NCBI RefSeq assembly: GCF_012349115.1
Contig: NZ_PQIG01000089.1
Span: 124,001-188,000, forward strand
Direction of reading: 5' to 3'
Length of the DNA: 64,000 nucleotides
DNA from: Rhizobium ruizarguesonis
GTDB taxonomy: Bacteria; Pseudomonadota; Alphaproteobacteria; Rhizobiales; Rhizobiaceae
Within the stretch, counting starts at the first letter, position 1; every line of letters begins with the position of its first letter. The translations under genes were made by a program, and so were the position numbers. Of the stretch, positions 6,809-16,583 are shown piece after piece. Under the pieces are notes generated by a model. The model worked only from the letters and a program-made list of their open reading frames with translations, was not told the origin of the DNA and did not search any database.

Positions 6809-8593
6809 GTGCTGCAAACTGCCGATAGTGGGCAACCGTCCTCGACGGCCAGACCAATGCGTGAATCCGAATTCGAGTCGCATGATGGCACTCGACTCTT
6901 CTATCGGACGTGGCCTTCGACGGGCGCTGCACCGAAGGGCGTAATCATTCTTCTCCATCGCGGCCACGAGCATAGCGGCCGCGTCGCCCATCTCGCCACC
7001 GAGCTCGGCCTCGATGATTTTTCCTTCTACGCCTGGGATGCACGCGGCCAAGGGCGTTCACCGGGAGAGCGCGGCTATTCGCCATCCTTTGCTGCCTCGG
7101 CGCGTGATCTCGATTGCTTCGTCCGCCATGTAAGCGAGACAAGCGGCACTGCTGTCGAAAACATCGCCGTCATTGCACAGAGCGTCGGCGCGGTCCTCGC
7201 CACCACCTGGGTGCACGACTATGCGCCGCCGATCCGTGCGCTGGTGCTTGCCTCACCAGCATTCAGCGTCAAGCTCTACGTGCCTTTTGCCAAAGAAGGC
7301 ATTGCACTCTGGGAAAAGCTCAAGGGAACGTTCTTCGTCAATTCCTATGTCAAGGCGAAGTTCCTGACGCATGATCCCGAGCGCATCGCCTCGTACGAAT
7401 CCGACCCATTGATCTCCCGGCCGATTGCCTCCAACATCCTGTTGCAGCTCTATGAGGCGGCAGCCCGCGTCGTCGGTGACGCCCGCGCCATCACCGTTCC
7501 GACCCAATTGCTGATCTCCGGCAGCGACTGGGTGGTTCGACACGCGCCGCAGCACCGGTTTTACGAAAACCTGGGCAGCCGCATCAAGGAACGGCATGTG
7601 CTTGCCGGCTTCTACCATGACACGCTCGGCGAAAAGGACCGCGCGATTGCCCTGGCCGAGGTCCGCCGTTTTATCGACGCGCGTTTCGCCGAGCCTCGGG
7701 CGCCTGCTGATCTTCGCACCGCCCATATCCAGGGCTATACCAAGGACGAGGCCGACCGGCTCGCGAGCCCGCTGGATGCCACATCTCCACGCGGCGTCTA
7801 CTGGGCGCTCAGCCGTCTCAACATCAAGATCGGCGCCCTGGTCTCCGAAGGCATAAGGACTGGGGTCAAGACCGGTTTTGATTCCGGCTCGACGCTCGAT
7901 TACGTCTACGAGAACAAGCCGCGCGGGCTTGGTCCCGGCGGGCGTTTGATCGACAAGGTGTTCCTCGAGGCGATCGGCTGGCGCGGCATCAGGCAGCGCA
8001 AGCTGCACCTGCAGGAGCTGATCGACCGCGCGCTGCAGCGCCTGAAAGCCGCCGGCCGCAGTACCCACATGCTCGATATAGCGGCCGGGCATGGCCGTTA
8101 TGTCCTTGATGCGATCGAGACGGCTGCCGTGCGTCCCGATAGCGCGCAGTTGCAGGACTATTCCTCCATCAACGTCGACGCCGGCCGCAAGAGCATTGCC
8201 ACACGCGGACTGAGTGATTTCGTGAGCTTCCGCCAGCAGGATGCCTTTGACCGCGAGGGGCTGGCTGCAATCACGCCGGCTCCGGATCTCGCGATCGTCT
8301 CCGGCCTTTACGAGCTGTTTTCCGACAATGCGCTGATCGCCGCTTCGCTCAATGGGATCGCCCGCGCGATGCAGCCCGGTGGTCTGCTCGTCTACACCAA
8401 CCAGCCATGGCATCCGCAACTGGAGATGATCGCCCGCGCCCTGACGTCGCACCGCGGCGGCGAGGCGTGGGTGATGCGGCGGCGGACGCAAGAGGAAATG
8501 GACCAGCTGGTTGCCGCAGCCGGTTTCCGCAAGATCGAGCAGCGGATCGACCAGTGGGGCATTTTCACCGTCTCGCTGGCCGAGAGAGTCTGA
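6809..8593 (+). CDS. ynbC: YnbC-like alpha/beta hydrolase fused to SAM methyltransferase
   Basis: A 594-residue two-domain protein. The N-terminal half is a monoglyceride-lipase-like alpha/beta hydrolase: HRGHEHSGR oxyanion region, nucleophile Ser in AQSVGA, and a late His in GFYHDT. The C-terminal half (from about residue 400) is a class I methyltransferase with motif I DIAAGHGRYV. This matches E. coli YnbC in both architecture and size. I chose GTG 6809 because GGAGAAG precedes it; a longer frame from ATG 6743 is open but lacks a ribosome binding site. Substrate unknown, presumably a lipid. Confidence 0.85.
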   Translation: MLQTADSGQPSSTARPMRESEFESHDGTRLFYRTWPSTGAAPKGVIILLHRGHEHSGRVAHLATELGLDDFSFYAWDARGQGRSPGERGYSPSFAASARDLDCFVRHVSETSGTAVENIAVIAQSVGAVLATTWVHDYAPPIRALVLASPAFSVKLYVPFAKEGIALWEKLKGTFFVNSYVKAKFLTHDPERIASYESDPLISRPIASNILLQLYEAAARVVGDARAITVPTQLLISGSDWVVRHAPQHRFYENLGSRIKERHVLAGFYHDTLGEKDRAIALAEVRRFIDARFAEPRAPADLRTAHIQGYTKDEADRLASPLDATSPRGVYWALSRLNIKIGALVSEGIRTGVKTGFDSGSTLDYVYENKPRGLGPGGRLIDKVFLEAIGWRGIRQRKLHLQELIDRALQRLKAAGRSTHMLDIAAGHGRYVLDAIETAAVRPDSAQLQDYSSINVDAGRKSIATRGLSDFVSFRQQDAFDREGLAAITPAPDLAIVSGLYELFSDNALIAASLNGIARAMQPGGLLVYTNQPWHPQLEMIARALTSHRGGEAWVMRRRTQEEMDQLVAAAGFRKIEQRIDQWGIFTVSLAERV

Positions 8594-8602
8594 GGGCAAA
8601 GC

Positions 8603-9931
8603 GTGGAGAAGGTACGTTCAACTTTTTCCCAGACAGCGCTGGTCCCGAAGCGGGCAGCGCTCTGGCTCGCCTTCCTGGCGCCGTCCTTCTATCTGAGCTA
8701 TGGCGGCGCCAATTGGCTGGCATCGCAACGCGCTCATGTGCCGAACGTCGCCTTCGCATGGGAAAGCGCCATTCCGTTCCTCGGATGGACGATCATTCCC
8801 TATTGGTCGATCAATCTGTTCTATGCACTCTGCCTGTTCATCAACACGGTGCCGCGCGATGTGGATAGGCTGGCGAGGCGTTATCTGACGATCCAGATAG
8901 TAGCCGTAGCCTGCTTTATCGCGTTTCCGCTCGAAGCGACCTTCGTGCGGCCGGCAACGAGTGGCCTGCCGGGCTTCATGTTCGCCGTCCTCGGTGGCTT
9001 TGATAAGCCGTTCAATCAAGCGCCGTCGCTCCATATCGCACTCCTGGTGGTGATCTGGGATCATCTGCGCGGCCGGCTGCCGCGGAAGGTGCGGCTTCTC
9101 TGGCACCTCTGGTGCTTCCTGATCGGTGTCTCCGTGCTGACCACGTGGCAGCATCACATCATCGACATACCGACCGGCATGCTGCTCGGTCTGTTTGCCA
9201 TCTGGCTTTTTCCGCGCGATGCCGGTTCGCCTCTCGCGAATTTTACGATGAGCGGCGATCCAAAGTCGCGCCGTCTCGGCTTCTATTATCTGTGCGGCGC
9301 CGTCGTATTTCTCGGTCTTGGAGCGCTCTGCACGCCTCTCTCGGCCGCAGCCCTTCTGTTGCTCTGGCCGGCTGTTGCGCTGGCGATCGTCGCGCTCGGA
9401 TATTTCGGCGCCGGCCCGCAAATATTCCAGAAACGCGTCGATGGCCGGGCCACGCTTACCAGCCGCTGGCTGCTGGCACCTTATCGGCTCGGCGCTCTCA
9501 TCAACATTCGGCTCTGGACCCGGAGAATGCCGGCATCGGTGGTGATCGCCGACGGCGTCCATCTCGGTCGTTTTCCGCGTCGCCACGAGGCCGACCGTTT
9601 TGCCACGGTGATCGACATGACCGGTGAACTTCAGCGCCCGGGCGGGACGCGCGCGCGCTGGTGCAGCTTTCCCACACTTGATCTTGCGGCCCTCGACAAG
9701 ATCCAGACGCTCGCCGCGGCGAACCTCATCGAGACTGCGCGCCACCAAGGGCCGGTCCTCGTCTGCTGTGCACTCGGCTTCCAGCGGAGTGCCTGCGTCA
9801 TCGTGCATTGGCTGCTCATCAGCCGACGTTGCGAAGATCCAGCCGAAGCCGTGCGGCGGGTCGAACGGACAGGGTGGCGTGTTCATCTGCCCGCGGAAAG
9901 CCTCCATGCCGTGACGGAGGGCTTGCAATGA
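8603..9931 (+). CDS. ynbD: YnbD-like PAP2 and dual-specificity phosphatase
   Basis: A 442-residue membrane protein. The N-terminal part has several transmembrane helices and PAP2-type motifs: QAPSLHIALL (PSxH) around residue 140 and TTWQHHIIDIPTG (HxxxD) further on. The C-terminal part is a cysteine phosphatase with CCALGFQRSA, a Cys-x5-Arg loop in which Cys replaces the usual preceding His. This combination is typical of YnbD. GTG start at 8603, 9 bases after the ynbC stop. The pair probably dephosphorylates a lipid product made by the YnbA-type enzyme. Confidence 0.85.
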   Translation: MEKVRSTFSQTALVPKRAALWLAFLAPSFYLSYGGANWLASQRAHVPNVAFAWESAIPFLGWTIIPYWSINLFYALCLFINTVPRDVDRLARRYLTIQIVAVACFIAFPLEATFVRPATSGLPGFMFAVLGGFDKPFNQAPSLHIALLVVIWDHLRGRLPRKVRLLWHLWCFLIGVSVLTTWQHHIIDIPTGMLLGLFAIWLFPRDAGSPLANFTMSGDPKSRRLGFYYLCGAVVFLGLGALCTPLSAAALLLLWPAVALAIVALGYFGAGPQIFQKRVDGRATLTSRWLLAPYRLGALINIRLWTRRMPASVVIADGVHLGRFPRRHEADRFATVIDMTGELQRPGGTRARWCSFPTLDLAALDKIQTLAAANLIETARHQGPVLVCCALGFQRSACVIVHWLLISRRCEDPAEAVRRVERTGWRVHLPAESLHAVTEGLQ

Positions 9932-10368
9932 CGCAGTGGAATGTCACGGCCTCGGCGGCTGCGCGAAGTCTCGGCCGCAATTCGATATGCTGCGGGCTGG
10001 CAGCGCTGCTGCCACTGATTGCCGGCCCGATCGCCGTGGGATATCGCGGCTTCGTTCCATTGCTCGGCTGGCTCTTGATGCTCGTTTTCTGCGTGATGGT
10101 CCTTGCGCTGGCGGTCCATCTCCTCTTCGATGCGCTGCTGTTTCGCCTTGCGTCGAGCCACGAGACAGAGGCCGCCGGCCTTGCCGCCGTCGACGACCTG
10201 TTGTCCCGAATGCAGCTTCGCAAGCCTGGCGGGGCGCCGCTTGGCTTGGAGAGGCGGATTGCCGGGTCGCGCCGCATCGTCTGGCGGCAGCGTTTTGCCC
10301 TCGCCATCTGTCTGGTGATTTTCGCGATCCTTCTGTTCGATGCAAGCGACGGCCTGCCGCTATGCTGA
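9928..10368 (+). CDS. Small membrane protein in the ynb-like cluster
   Basis: A 146-residue protein that I do not recognise. It has two adjacent hydrophobic segments (about 22-40, GLAALLPLIAGPIAV, and 45-70, LLGWLLMLVFCVMVLALAV). A soluble stretch with a DDLLSRM helix follows, and then a C-terminal transmembrane helix (about 120-138, FALAICLVIFAILLF). ATG overlaps the ynbD stop, so it is translationally coupled and likely part of the same lipid-modifying unit. No catalytic motif is visible. Confidence 0.75.
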   Translation: MTQWNVTASAAARSLGRNSICCGLAALLPLIAGPIAVGYRGFVPLLGWLLMLVFCVMVLALAVHLLFDALLFRLASSHETEAAGLAAVDDLLSRMQLRKPGGAPLGLERRIAGSRRIVWRQRFALAICLVIFAILLFDASDGLPLC

Positions 10369-10433
10369 ATCGCATGCGGTCGATTGCATGATGGCTGGCT
10401 CGCGCCTCTTCTAAGCTGGCTTCTCCGGCAGGT

Positions 10434-11576
10434 TTACTGCCGTCCGGCGATGATCGACGAATTCACATCGTTAATGTCGCGCTTGCCGCAGAGCGCCATG
10501 GTGATGTCCATCTCCTTGCGGATGATGCCGAGCGCCAGCGACACGCCTTCCTTGCCCATGGCGCCGAGACCGTAAAGGAAGGGGCGGCCGATATAAGTGC
10601 CCTTGGCACCGAGCGCCACGGCCTTCAGCACGTCCTGGCCGGAGCGGATGCCGCCGTCGAGATGGACCTCGATGCGGTCGCCGACGGCGTCGACGATCTT
10701 CGGCAGCATGCTGATCGAGGAGGGGGCGCCGTCAAGCTGGCGGCCTCCGTGATTGGAGACGACGATCGCATCGGCGCCGGTGTCGACGGCCGCCTTCGCA
10801 TCCTCCGGATCGAGTATGCCCTTGATGATCAGCGGGCCGCCCCATTGTTCTTTGATCCAGGCGACATCGGCCCAGGATAGCCGCGGGTCGAACTGCTCGT
10901 GTGTCCATGCGGAGAGCGAGGCGATATTGGTGACATTTTTCGCATGGCCGACGATATTGCCGAAGCTGCGGCGCTTGGTCTGCAGCATATCGAGGCACCA
11001 GAAGGGCCGGGTCGCCATCTGCCAGACATGTTTCGGGGTGAATTTCGGCGGCGCCGACAGGCCGTTGCGCAGGTCTTTATGCCGCTGGCCGAGGATCTGC
11101 AGATCGGCGGTCAGCACCAGCGCCGAGCATTTGGCGGCCTTGGCGCGGTTGATGAGGTTGAGGACGAAATCCTTGTCCCTCATCACGTAGAGTTGGAACC
11201 AGAAAGGGCGCGTCGTCACCGAAGCGACGTCCTCGATCGAGCAGATGCTCATCGTCGAGAGGGTGAAGGGAACGCCGAACTCCTCGGCGGCGCGAGCCGC
11301 CAGCATCTCGCCGTCGGCATGCTGCATGCCGGTCAGGCCGGTCGGCGCCAAGGCCACCGGCATCGACACTTTCTGACCGATCATCGTCGTTGCCAGCGTG
11401 CGGTTGGTCATATCGACCATCACCCGCTGGCGCAGCTTGATCTGGCTGAAATCGCTCTCGTTCGCCGCGTAGGTCGATTCCGTCCAGGCGCCCGAATCCG
11501 CATAGTCGAAAAACATCTTCGGCACACGGCGCCGTGCGAGCTTTTTCAGGTCAGCGATGGTGAGCGGAGCGGCCAT
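10434..11576 (-). CDS. lldD: FMN-dependent L-lactate dehydrogenase
   Basis: A 380-residue alpha-hydroxy-acid dehydrogenase that oxidises L-lactate to pyruvate, passing electrons to the respiratory chain. The catalytic signature SNHGGRQLDG is present, as are FFDYADSGAW near the N terminus, PTGLTGM in the FMN site and LDGGIRSGQDVLKA. ATG 11576 gives the family's standard MAAPLTIADLK start; a 31-residue upstream extension is not family-like. It is convergent with the ynb-like cluster and has its own 120-base upstream gap. Confidence 0.9.
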   Translation of the reverse strand: MAAPLTIADLKKLARRRVPKMFFDYADSGAWTESTYAANESDFSQIKLRQRVMVDMTNRTLATTMIGQKVSMPVALAPTGLTGMQHADGEMLAARAAEEFGVPFTLSTMSICSIEDVASVTTRPFWFQLYVMRDKDFVLNLINRAKAAKCSALVLTADLQILGQRHKDLRNGLSAPPKFTPKHVWQMATRPFWCLDMLQTKRRSFGNIVGHAKNVTNIASLSAWTHEQFDPRLSWADVAWIKEQWGGPLIIKGILDPEDAKAAVDTGADAIVVSNHGGRQLDGAPSSISMLPKIVDAVGDRIEVHLDGGIRSGQDVLKAVALGAKGTYIGRPFLYGLGAMGKEGVSLALGIIRKEMDITMALCGKRDINDVNSSIIAGRQ

Positions 11577-11697
11577 GAATTGAACCTTCACATCTGAATG
11601 CGGCCATCGGCCATAACATGAATTTCGCGGGAGCGTTATGGGAAATTGGCCGTGCCGGGCTGCTTTCACGGTGCAAATTCGAGAGTAACAGGGCGTG

Positions 11698-13008
11698 TCA
11701 TCGAAGCCCCGCCTTCAACGCAACACCGGCCACATAGGTCTCGGCGATCGCCCGGTCGTCACCCATCGTCTGCAGCAGGAAGAGTTCCTCGGGCAGCGTC
11801 TTCACCACTTCCATCTTCAGCGCCATGGCCGGTGTTGCCGTTGCATCGAGAACGACGAGATCGGCCTCGGTGCCGGGTTCCAGCGTGCCGATCCGGTCCG
11901 CCAGCGACAGGGCCTCGGCATTGCCACGCGTCATCAGGTAATAGCTTTCCAGCGGGTTCAGCCGTTCGCCGAGCAACTGCTGGATCTTGTAGGCTTCGTC
12001 CATCGTCCGCAGCATCGAATAGCTGGAACCGCCGCCGATATCGGTCGCTACCCCGATACGGACCGGTTTTTCACGCCGCGCCAGCGCCTTCATCGGAAAC
12101 AGGCCGGAGCCGAGGAAGAGGTTGGAGGTCGGGCAATGCACGGCGACGGCGCCGGCCTCGCTCATCGCATCCGCCTCACGCTCGGACAGGTGTATGGCGT
12201 GGCCGAAGAGGCTTTTCGGCCCGAGCAGGCCGTAGTGGGCGTAGATGTCGGTATAGTCGAGCGCGTCGGGATAGAGTTCGCAGGTGAATTTGATCTCGTC
12301 GTGGTTTTCGGAAAGATGCGTCTGGATGTGCAGCTCGGGGAATTCGCGGGCAAGGGCTGATGTCGCTTCCATCTGCGCCGGTGTCGAGGTGATGGCGAAG
12401 CGCGGGGTGATGGCGACGTGGTTGCGGCCCTTGCCGTGCCAGTCCGATATCACCTGGCGGGTCTCGTCATAGCCCATCTCGGGCGTGTCGAGCAGGCCCT
12501 GCGGGGCATTGCGGTCCATCATCACCTTCCCGCCGACCATGCGCATGTTGCGCCGCATCGCCTCGGCGAAGAAGGCGTCGGCCGAGGTCTTGTGCACGGA
12601 GCAATAGGCGACCGCCGTCGTCGTGCCGTGGCGGATCAACTCGTCGTAGAAATGCGTGGCGATCCTTTCGGCATGCGCACTTTCGACGAAACGGCATTCC
12701 TCGGGAAAGGTATAGGTGTTCAGCCATTCGAGCAGATTGGCGGCGTAGGAGGCAATCACCTGCATCTGCGGAAAATGCAGGTGCATGTCGATGAAGCCAG
12801 GCATGATCAGATGCGGGCGGTGATCGATCTCAGCCGTATCCGCGGCTGCTTTTGCCTTGACGTCGGCATAGGCGCCGATTGCCGTGATCAGCCCATCTTC
12901 GACCAGCAGGCCGCCGTCCTCTTCGTAAAGATAGCTTTGGCTGTCGGCGAGGCTCAGCGGTGCACGATGGAAGGAAAGCAGGCGGCCGCGCAGGAGTGTC
13001 GTCGTCAT
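11698..13008 (-). CDS. guaD: Guanine deaminase
   Basis: A 436-residue amidohydrolase that converts guanine to xanthine and ammonia. Visible features are the metal motif MPGFIDMHLHFPQ at about residue 70, a TYTFPEE segment shared by guanine deaminases, a QTHLSENHDEI zinc region, HCPTSNLFLGSG and ATDIGGGSSYSML. Its ATG overlaps the puuD stop, so both belong to one minus-strand operon that feeds xanthine and urate into purine breakdown. Confidence 0.93.
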   Translation of the reverse strand: MTTTLLRGRLLSFHRAPLSLADSQSYLYEEDGGLLVEDGLITAIGAYADVKAKAAADTAEIDHRPHLIMPGFIDMHLHFPQMQVIASYAANLLEWLNTYTFPEECRFVESAHAERIATHFYDELIRHGTTTAVAYCSVHKTSADAFFAEAMRRNMRMVGGKVMMDRNAPQGLLDTPEMGYDETRQVISDWHGKGRNHVAITPRFAITSTPAQMEATSALAREFPELHIQTHLSENHDEIKFTCELYPDALDYTDIYAHYGLLGPKSLFGHAIHLSEREADAMSEAGAVAVHCPTSNLFLGSGLFPMKALARREKPVRIGVATDIGGGSSYSMLRTMDEAYKIQQLLGERLNPLESYYLMTRGNAEALSLADRIGTLEPGTEADLVVLDATATPAMALKMEVVKTLPEELFLLQTMGDDRAIAETYVAGVALKAGLR

Positions 13009-14243
13009 TGTTTCTTGCTTTCGACTGCGCTCTCGAACCAGGCGACCAGCAGCTTGCGTTCGTCCGGCGTGATGTCGGTGATGTTGCCGGGCGGCATGGC
13101 ATGGCTGCGGCCCGCCTGTATATAGATCTCGCGGGCATGGGCGGCGATTTCCGCGTCGTTTTCGAGCATCACGCCCTTCGGCGGCCGCACGATACCCTCA
13201 TAGACCGGTTCGGCCGCATGGCACATGGAACAGCGCGTCGAGACCAGTTGCTTGACGGCGGGGAAATGCGGATCGCCGGCGAATTGCCGGAAGGCGGGCG
13301 CGACCGCCGCCGCATCCCTTTCGCCCGTCAGCAGCTTCGGCACGGTCGAAAGCCACATGATCAGGATGAAGAGAATGACGGTGACGATCCAGGTCCAGGT
13401 CGGCCGGCCCTTCCTGGCATGCGTGGTGTTGAACCAGTGGCGGATGGTGACGCCCATTAGGAAGACCAGTGCGGCGATCACCCAGTTGAACTGCGTACCG
13501 AAGGAGAGCGGATAATGGTTCGACAGCATGAAGAAGATGACGGGCAGCGTCAGGTAGTTATTGTGTAGCGAACGCTGCTTGGCGACCTGCCCATATTTGG
13601 GATCGGGAACCCGTCCGGCGATGAGGTCGGCGACGACGATCTTCTGGTTCGGAATGATGATCATGAAGACGTTGGCCGACATGATTGTCGCGGTGAAGGC
13701 GCCGAGATGCAGGAATGCGGCGCGGCCGGTGAAAAGCTGCGTATAGCCCCAGGCCATGAAGACGAGCACGACATAGAGCACCGCCATCAGCCCCCAGGTA
13801 TTCCGCCCAAGCGGAGATTTGCAGAGCAGGTCGTAGACGATCCAGCCGAGGGCAAGCGACGCCAGCGAGATCAGGATCGCGACGGGCGGGCTGATATCGA
13901 GCACGTGCCGGTCGATCAGGAAGAGGTCGGCGCCGCCGTAATAGACGATGCACAGCATCAGGAAGCCGGAAATCCAGGTGAAATAGCTCTCGTATTTGAA
14001 CCAGGTCAGGTGCTCCGGCATCTGGGCGGGCGCCACCAGATATTTCTGGATATGGTAGAAGCCGCCGCCATGAACCTGCCATTCCTCGCCATAGGCACCG
14101 GGCGGCAGATGCGGGCGTTTCACCAGTCCGAGATCGAGGGCGATAAAATAAAAGGACGATCCGATCCAGGCGATCGCGGTAATGACATGGAACCAGCGTG
14201 CCGCGAAGGCGAGCCATTCCCATGCTATGGCATATTCATACAT
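13005..14243 (-). CDS. puuD: Membrane urate hydroxylase PuuD with cytochrome c tail
   Basis: A 412-residue protein with about eight transmembrane helices in the DUF989-type N-terminal region (FHVITAIAWIGSSFYF, GGADLFL, IIPNQKIVVADL). A C-terminal cytochrome c domain contains the haem motif CSMCH and an AMPPGN segment. PuuD oxidises urate to 5-hydroxyisourate using respiratory electron carriers in place of the soluble uricase. It is followed directly by guaD and complements the uraH, uraD and allA genes at the left edge of the window. Confidence 0.93.
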   Translation of the reverse strand: MYEYAIAWEWLAFAARWFHVITAIAWIGSSFYFIALDLGLVKRPHLPPGAYGEEWQVHGGGFYHIQKYLVAPAQMPEHLTWFKYESYFTWISGFLMLCIVYYGGADLFLIDRHVLDISPPVAILISLASLALGWIVYDLLCKSPLGRNTWGLMAVLYVVLVFMAWGYTQLFTGRAAFLHLGAFTATIMSANVFMIIIPNQKIVVADLIAGRVPDPKYGQVAKQRSLHNNYLTLPVIFFMLSNHYPLSFGTQFNWVIAALVFLMGVTIRHWFNTTHARKGRPTWTWIVTVILFILIMWLSTVPKLLTGERDAAAVAPAFRQFAGDPHFPAVKQLVSTRCSMCHAAEPVYEGIVRPPKGVMLENDAEIAAHAREIYIQAGRSHAMPPGNITDITPDERKLLVAWFESAVESKKQ

Positions 14244-14358
14244 CGAGTTCCCCTATCTTCCTCCGACTCGTGACATTGCGGAAATTTTGGCGGGGAGGGA
14301 AGAGGAGATTGAAGAACTGCACACGCGCAACGACCGGCGCGGCTAAAGGAGCAATGGA

Positions 14359-15045
14359 ATGATCACCGCGCTCTACAGCGATCAAGTCATCGCCGAAAAC
14401 GCGCCGATGGACCGGCGGTTGGCGGCGCTTATCCTCTCGCGAGGGAACCGCGTCGGCTATATCACGTCCGGTCCTGACCCTCAGCGGGCGTTTTTCGATG
14501 AGAAACGGCGTTACTATATGAGGTACGGGCTTTTTCTCAATCCCTTCGTCGATCTCGACGCGCTTTCCAATGATGAGGAAATCAGCCGGCTGTTTTCCTG
14601 TAACGCCATCCATCTTTCCGGCGGCCACACCGGCGATTTTTTGAGAAGGCTGCGGCAAAGCGACATGCTGGACAAGTTGAGTGCATGGGCACTGGGTGAC
14701 GGCATTCTTGTCGGAACCAGCGCCGGGGCGATTTTGATGACGCCGACAATCGCCGTCGACGCGCTCTTTTCCGGCGGTTCGCCTGATGCGGTGCAGGATG
14801 GTGCGGCTCTTGATCTCCTGCCTTTCGAATTCTTCCCGCATCTGAACGACGATCCCGGCTATATCTCGGCGCTACTACGCTACAGCGAGAAGACGGCAAC
14901 ACCCATTCTCGCGTGTCGGGATGGCGAAGGTGTCATTCTCGGCAATGGGCTCGTCGAGATCTTCGGCGCTCCGCTGATGATTTCCGGCGGTTTTGCCGAA
15001 GTTGCCGATCGCGGTCGCATCGCTGATCTGCTGTCGCGTGCCTAA
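14359..15045 (+). CDS. Peptidase S51 family protein (dipeptidase E/cyanophycinase-like)
   Basis: A 228-residue protein with the S51 fold. The nucleophile elbow GTSAGA places Ser at about residue 120, preceded by LSGGHTGDFLRRL and followed by FFPHLNDDPG, which would supply the catalytic His. Family members hydrolyse aspartyl dipeptides or beta-aspartyl polymers such as cyanophycin; the short length is closer to dipeptidase E. ATG follows AAAGGAGCAATGGA. It is divergent from puuD, with a 115-base gap. The exact substrate is uncertain. Confidence 0.8.
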   Translation: MITALYSDQVIAENAPMDRRLAALILSRGNRVGYITSGPDPQRAFFDEKRRYYMRYGLFLNPFVDLDALSNDEEISRLFSCNAIHLSGGHTGDFLRRLRQSDMLDKLSAWALGDGILVGTSAGAILMTPTIAVDALFSGGSPDAVQDGAALDLLPFEFFPHLNDDPGYISALLRYSEKTATPILACRDGEGVILGNGLVEIFGAPLMISGGFAEVADRGRIADLLSRA

Positions 15046-15197
15046 AAGCTGCCGAGAAGGCTGTGCATTATACTGAATCTGCTAATTCAGCAGATCTTGA
15101 ACTGCGACGACTCGATTACAGTTATTTTGCAGGCCGCCGGAGTAAAATAAGAACCGTTAGATCATCGGCGGCGCATTCATCGACGGAGAAGATGCCC

Positions 15198-15530
15198 ATG
15201 CGCAGCATTCTGACGTGTGTGATGATTGCGTATGCGTCGTTGGCGACGGCTCACGACGCACCTTCGGGGTGGAGTTATGACCCCTATTGTTGCAACGGCG
15301 ACAGTCATAGTGGCGATTGCCAGATGATCCCTTCGAAAAGCGTGGCTGTGACGCCAGGCGGATATCGCGTGACGCTGCTGCCGGGCGACCACCGGCTGGT
15401 CACGCATGCTCATGTCTTCCTGCTGCCGATGACGAAGGCGATGCAATCCGGTGACAACGACTATCATCTCTGTCTGTTCCCGAACGAGGATACGCCACGC
15501 TGTTTCTATGCACCGGAAATGGGATATTGA
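15198..15530 (+). CDS. Small secreted cysteine-containing protein
   Basis: A 110-residue protein with a signal peptide (RSILTCVMIAYASLATAHA-type, cleavage near AHDA). The mature part, about 90 residues, has six Cys in YCCNG, GDCQM, HLCLF and PRCFY, suggesting disulfides in the periplasm. I set the start at ATG 15198 because GGAGAAG lies 6 bases before it; the ATG at 15192 is too close to that site. I do not recognise a function. It resembles the small secreted proteins of unknown role common in rhizobia. Confidence 0.7.
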   Translation: MRSILTCVMIAYASLATAHDAPSGWSYDPYCCNGDSHSGDCQMIPSKSVAVTPGGYRVTLLPGDHRLVTHAHVFLLPMTKAMQSGDNDYHLCLFPNEDTPRCFYAPEMGY

Positions 15531-15585
15531 AGGCGAGACCACAGGACCGGACTCGGCTCATGAATCGAGTCCCGTGTGAGACGAT

Positions 15586-16482
15586 CTAATTTCCGGCTGC
15601 CTTCATCTCCTCAAGGATCCAGTTGCGGAAAGCCTTGATCTTCGGCACGTTGCGACGGTTTTCAGGGTAGACGAGCCAGTAGGCCTTGCCGTCGCTGCGG
15701 GTCAGTTCGAAGGGCTGATAGAGCCGGCCGAGGGCGATCTCGGCCTCATAGAAGGCAGGATGAAGGATGGCGACGCCATGGCCGGCGATCGCCGCGTCGG
15801 CTTCCACCGCCTGAGAGCCGAGCTGGTTGCGCGGGCGCCGGTCGAGATCCGTCTCCGTCACGCCGGCAGCCTCGAACCATTGTTTCCACCAGATGTCACC
15901 GGCGTCGAAGAGATCGAACTTCAGGAGATCGCGCGGCTCCCGGATGCCGCCTGCCGTCTCCGCCAGCTTCGGGCTCAGCATCGGCGTGAACTCCAGGCCC
16001 ATCAGCCGGTGCAGCGTCAGCCCCGGCCAGTTGCCGTCGCCCCAACGGATGCCGACATCGATCTGCTCGCGGGCGAAATCGATGATATCCGAGCTCGCCT
16101 GAAAGCGCACCGCGATTGCCGGATGTTTCAAGTGGAAGGAGCCGAGGCGCGGCGCCAGCCATTTCGAGGCGAAGGTATGGGTCGAACTGATCGCGAGCAT
16201 GCCTTCGACGCTGTCGCGCGCCGTCGCCATCGCGTCGTGCAGCATGGCAAAGGCTTCAGTCACCTTCGGCGCCAGCCTCTCGCCGGTCTCTGTCAGCGCG
16301 ATCTGGCGGGGACGGCGCAGGAAAAGCGGCTCGCCGACATTCTCCTCCAGCAGTTTGATCTGATAGCTGACGGCCGTCTGCGTCATGCCGAGTTCATTGC
16401 CTGCCTTGGTAAAACTTCCAAGCCGGGCAGCGGCCTCGAAGACGCGCAGCGCATTCAGCGGGAATTGTTTCGACAGTTTCAT
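15586..16482 (-). CDS. LysR-family regulator, GcvA-like
   Basis: A 298-residue regulator with an N-terminal winged helix-turn-helix (residues 8-66, LNALRVFEAAARLGSFTKAG and MTQTAVSYQIKLLEE) and a C-terminal periplasmic-binding-like effector domain. The helix-turn-helix and the DVGIRWGDGNWPGL segment are typical of the GcvA subgroup. It lies between the peptidase S51 block and xdhC and is divergent from a short DUF1127-like gene. A role in purine or amino acid control is only inference from neighbours. Confidence 0.87.
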   Translation of the reverse strand: MKLSKQFPLNALRVFEAAARLGSFTKAGNELGMTQTAVSYQIKLLEENVGEPLFLRRPRQIALTETGERLAPKVTEAFAMLHDAMATARDSVEGMLAISSTHTFASKWLAPRLGSFHLKHPAIAVRFQASSDIIDFAREQIDVGIRWGDGNWPGLTLHRLMGLEFTPMLSPKLAETAGGIREPRDLLKFDLFDAGDIWWKQWFEAAGVTETDLDRRPRNQLGSQAVEADAAIAGHGVAILHPAFYEAEIALGRLYQPFELTRSDGKAYWLVYPENRRNVPKIKAFRNWILEEMKAAGN

Positions 16483-16583
16483 GGATAAGTTCTCTTGATG
16501 CAGGCAGACGGTCGTTCGATTGGAATTGCAGCATTTTTGGCGGCAAACTGCAACTCATACCATCAATCTATCGAGGTGATGTC

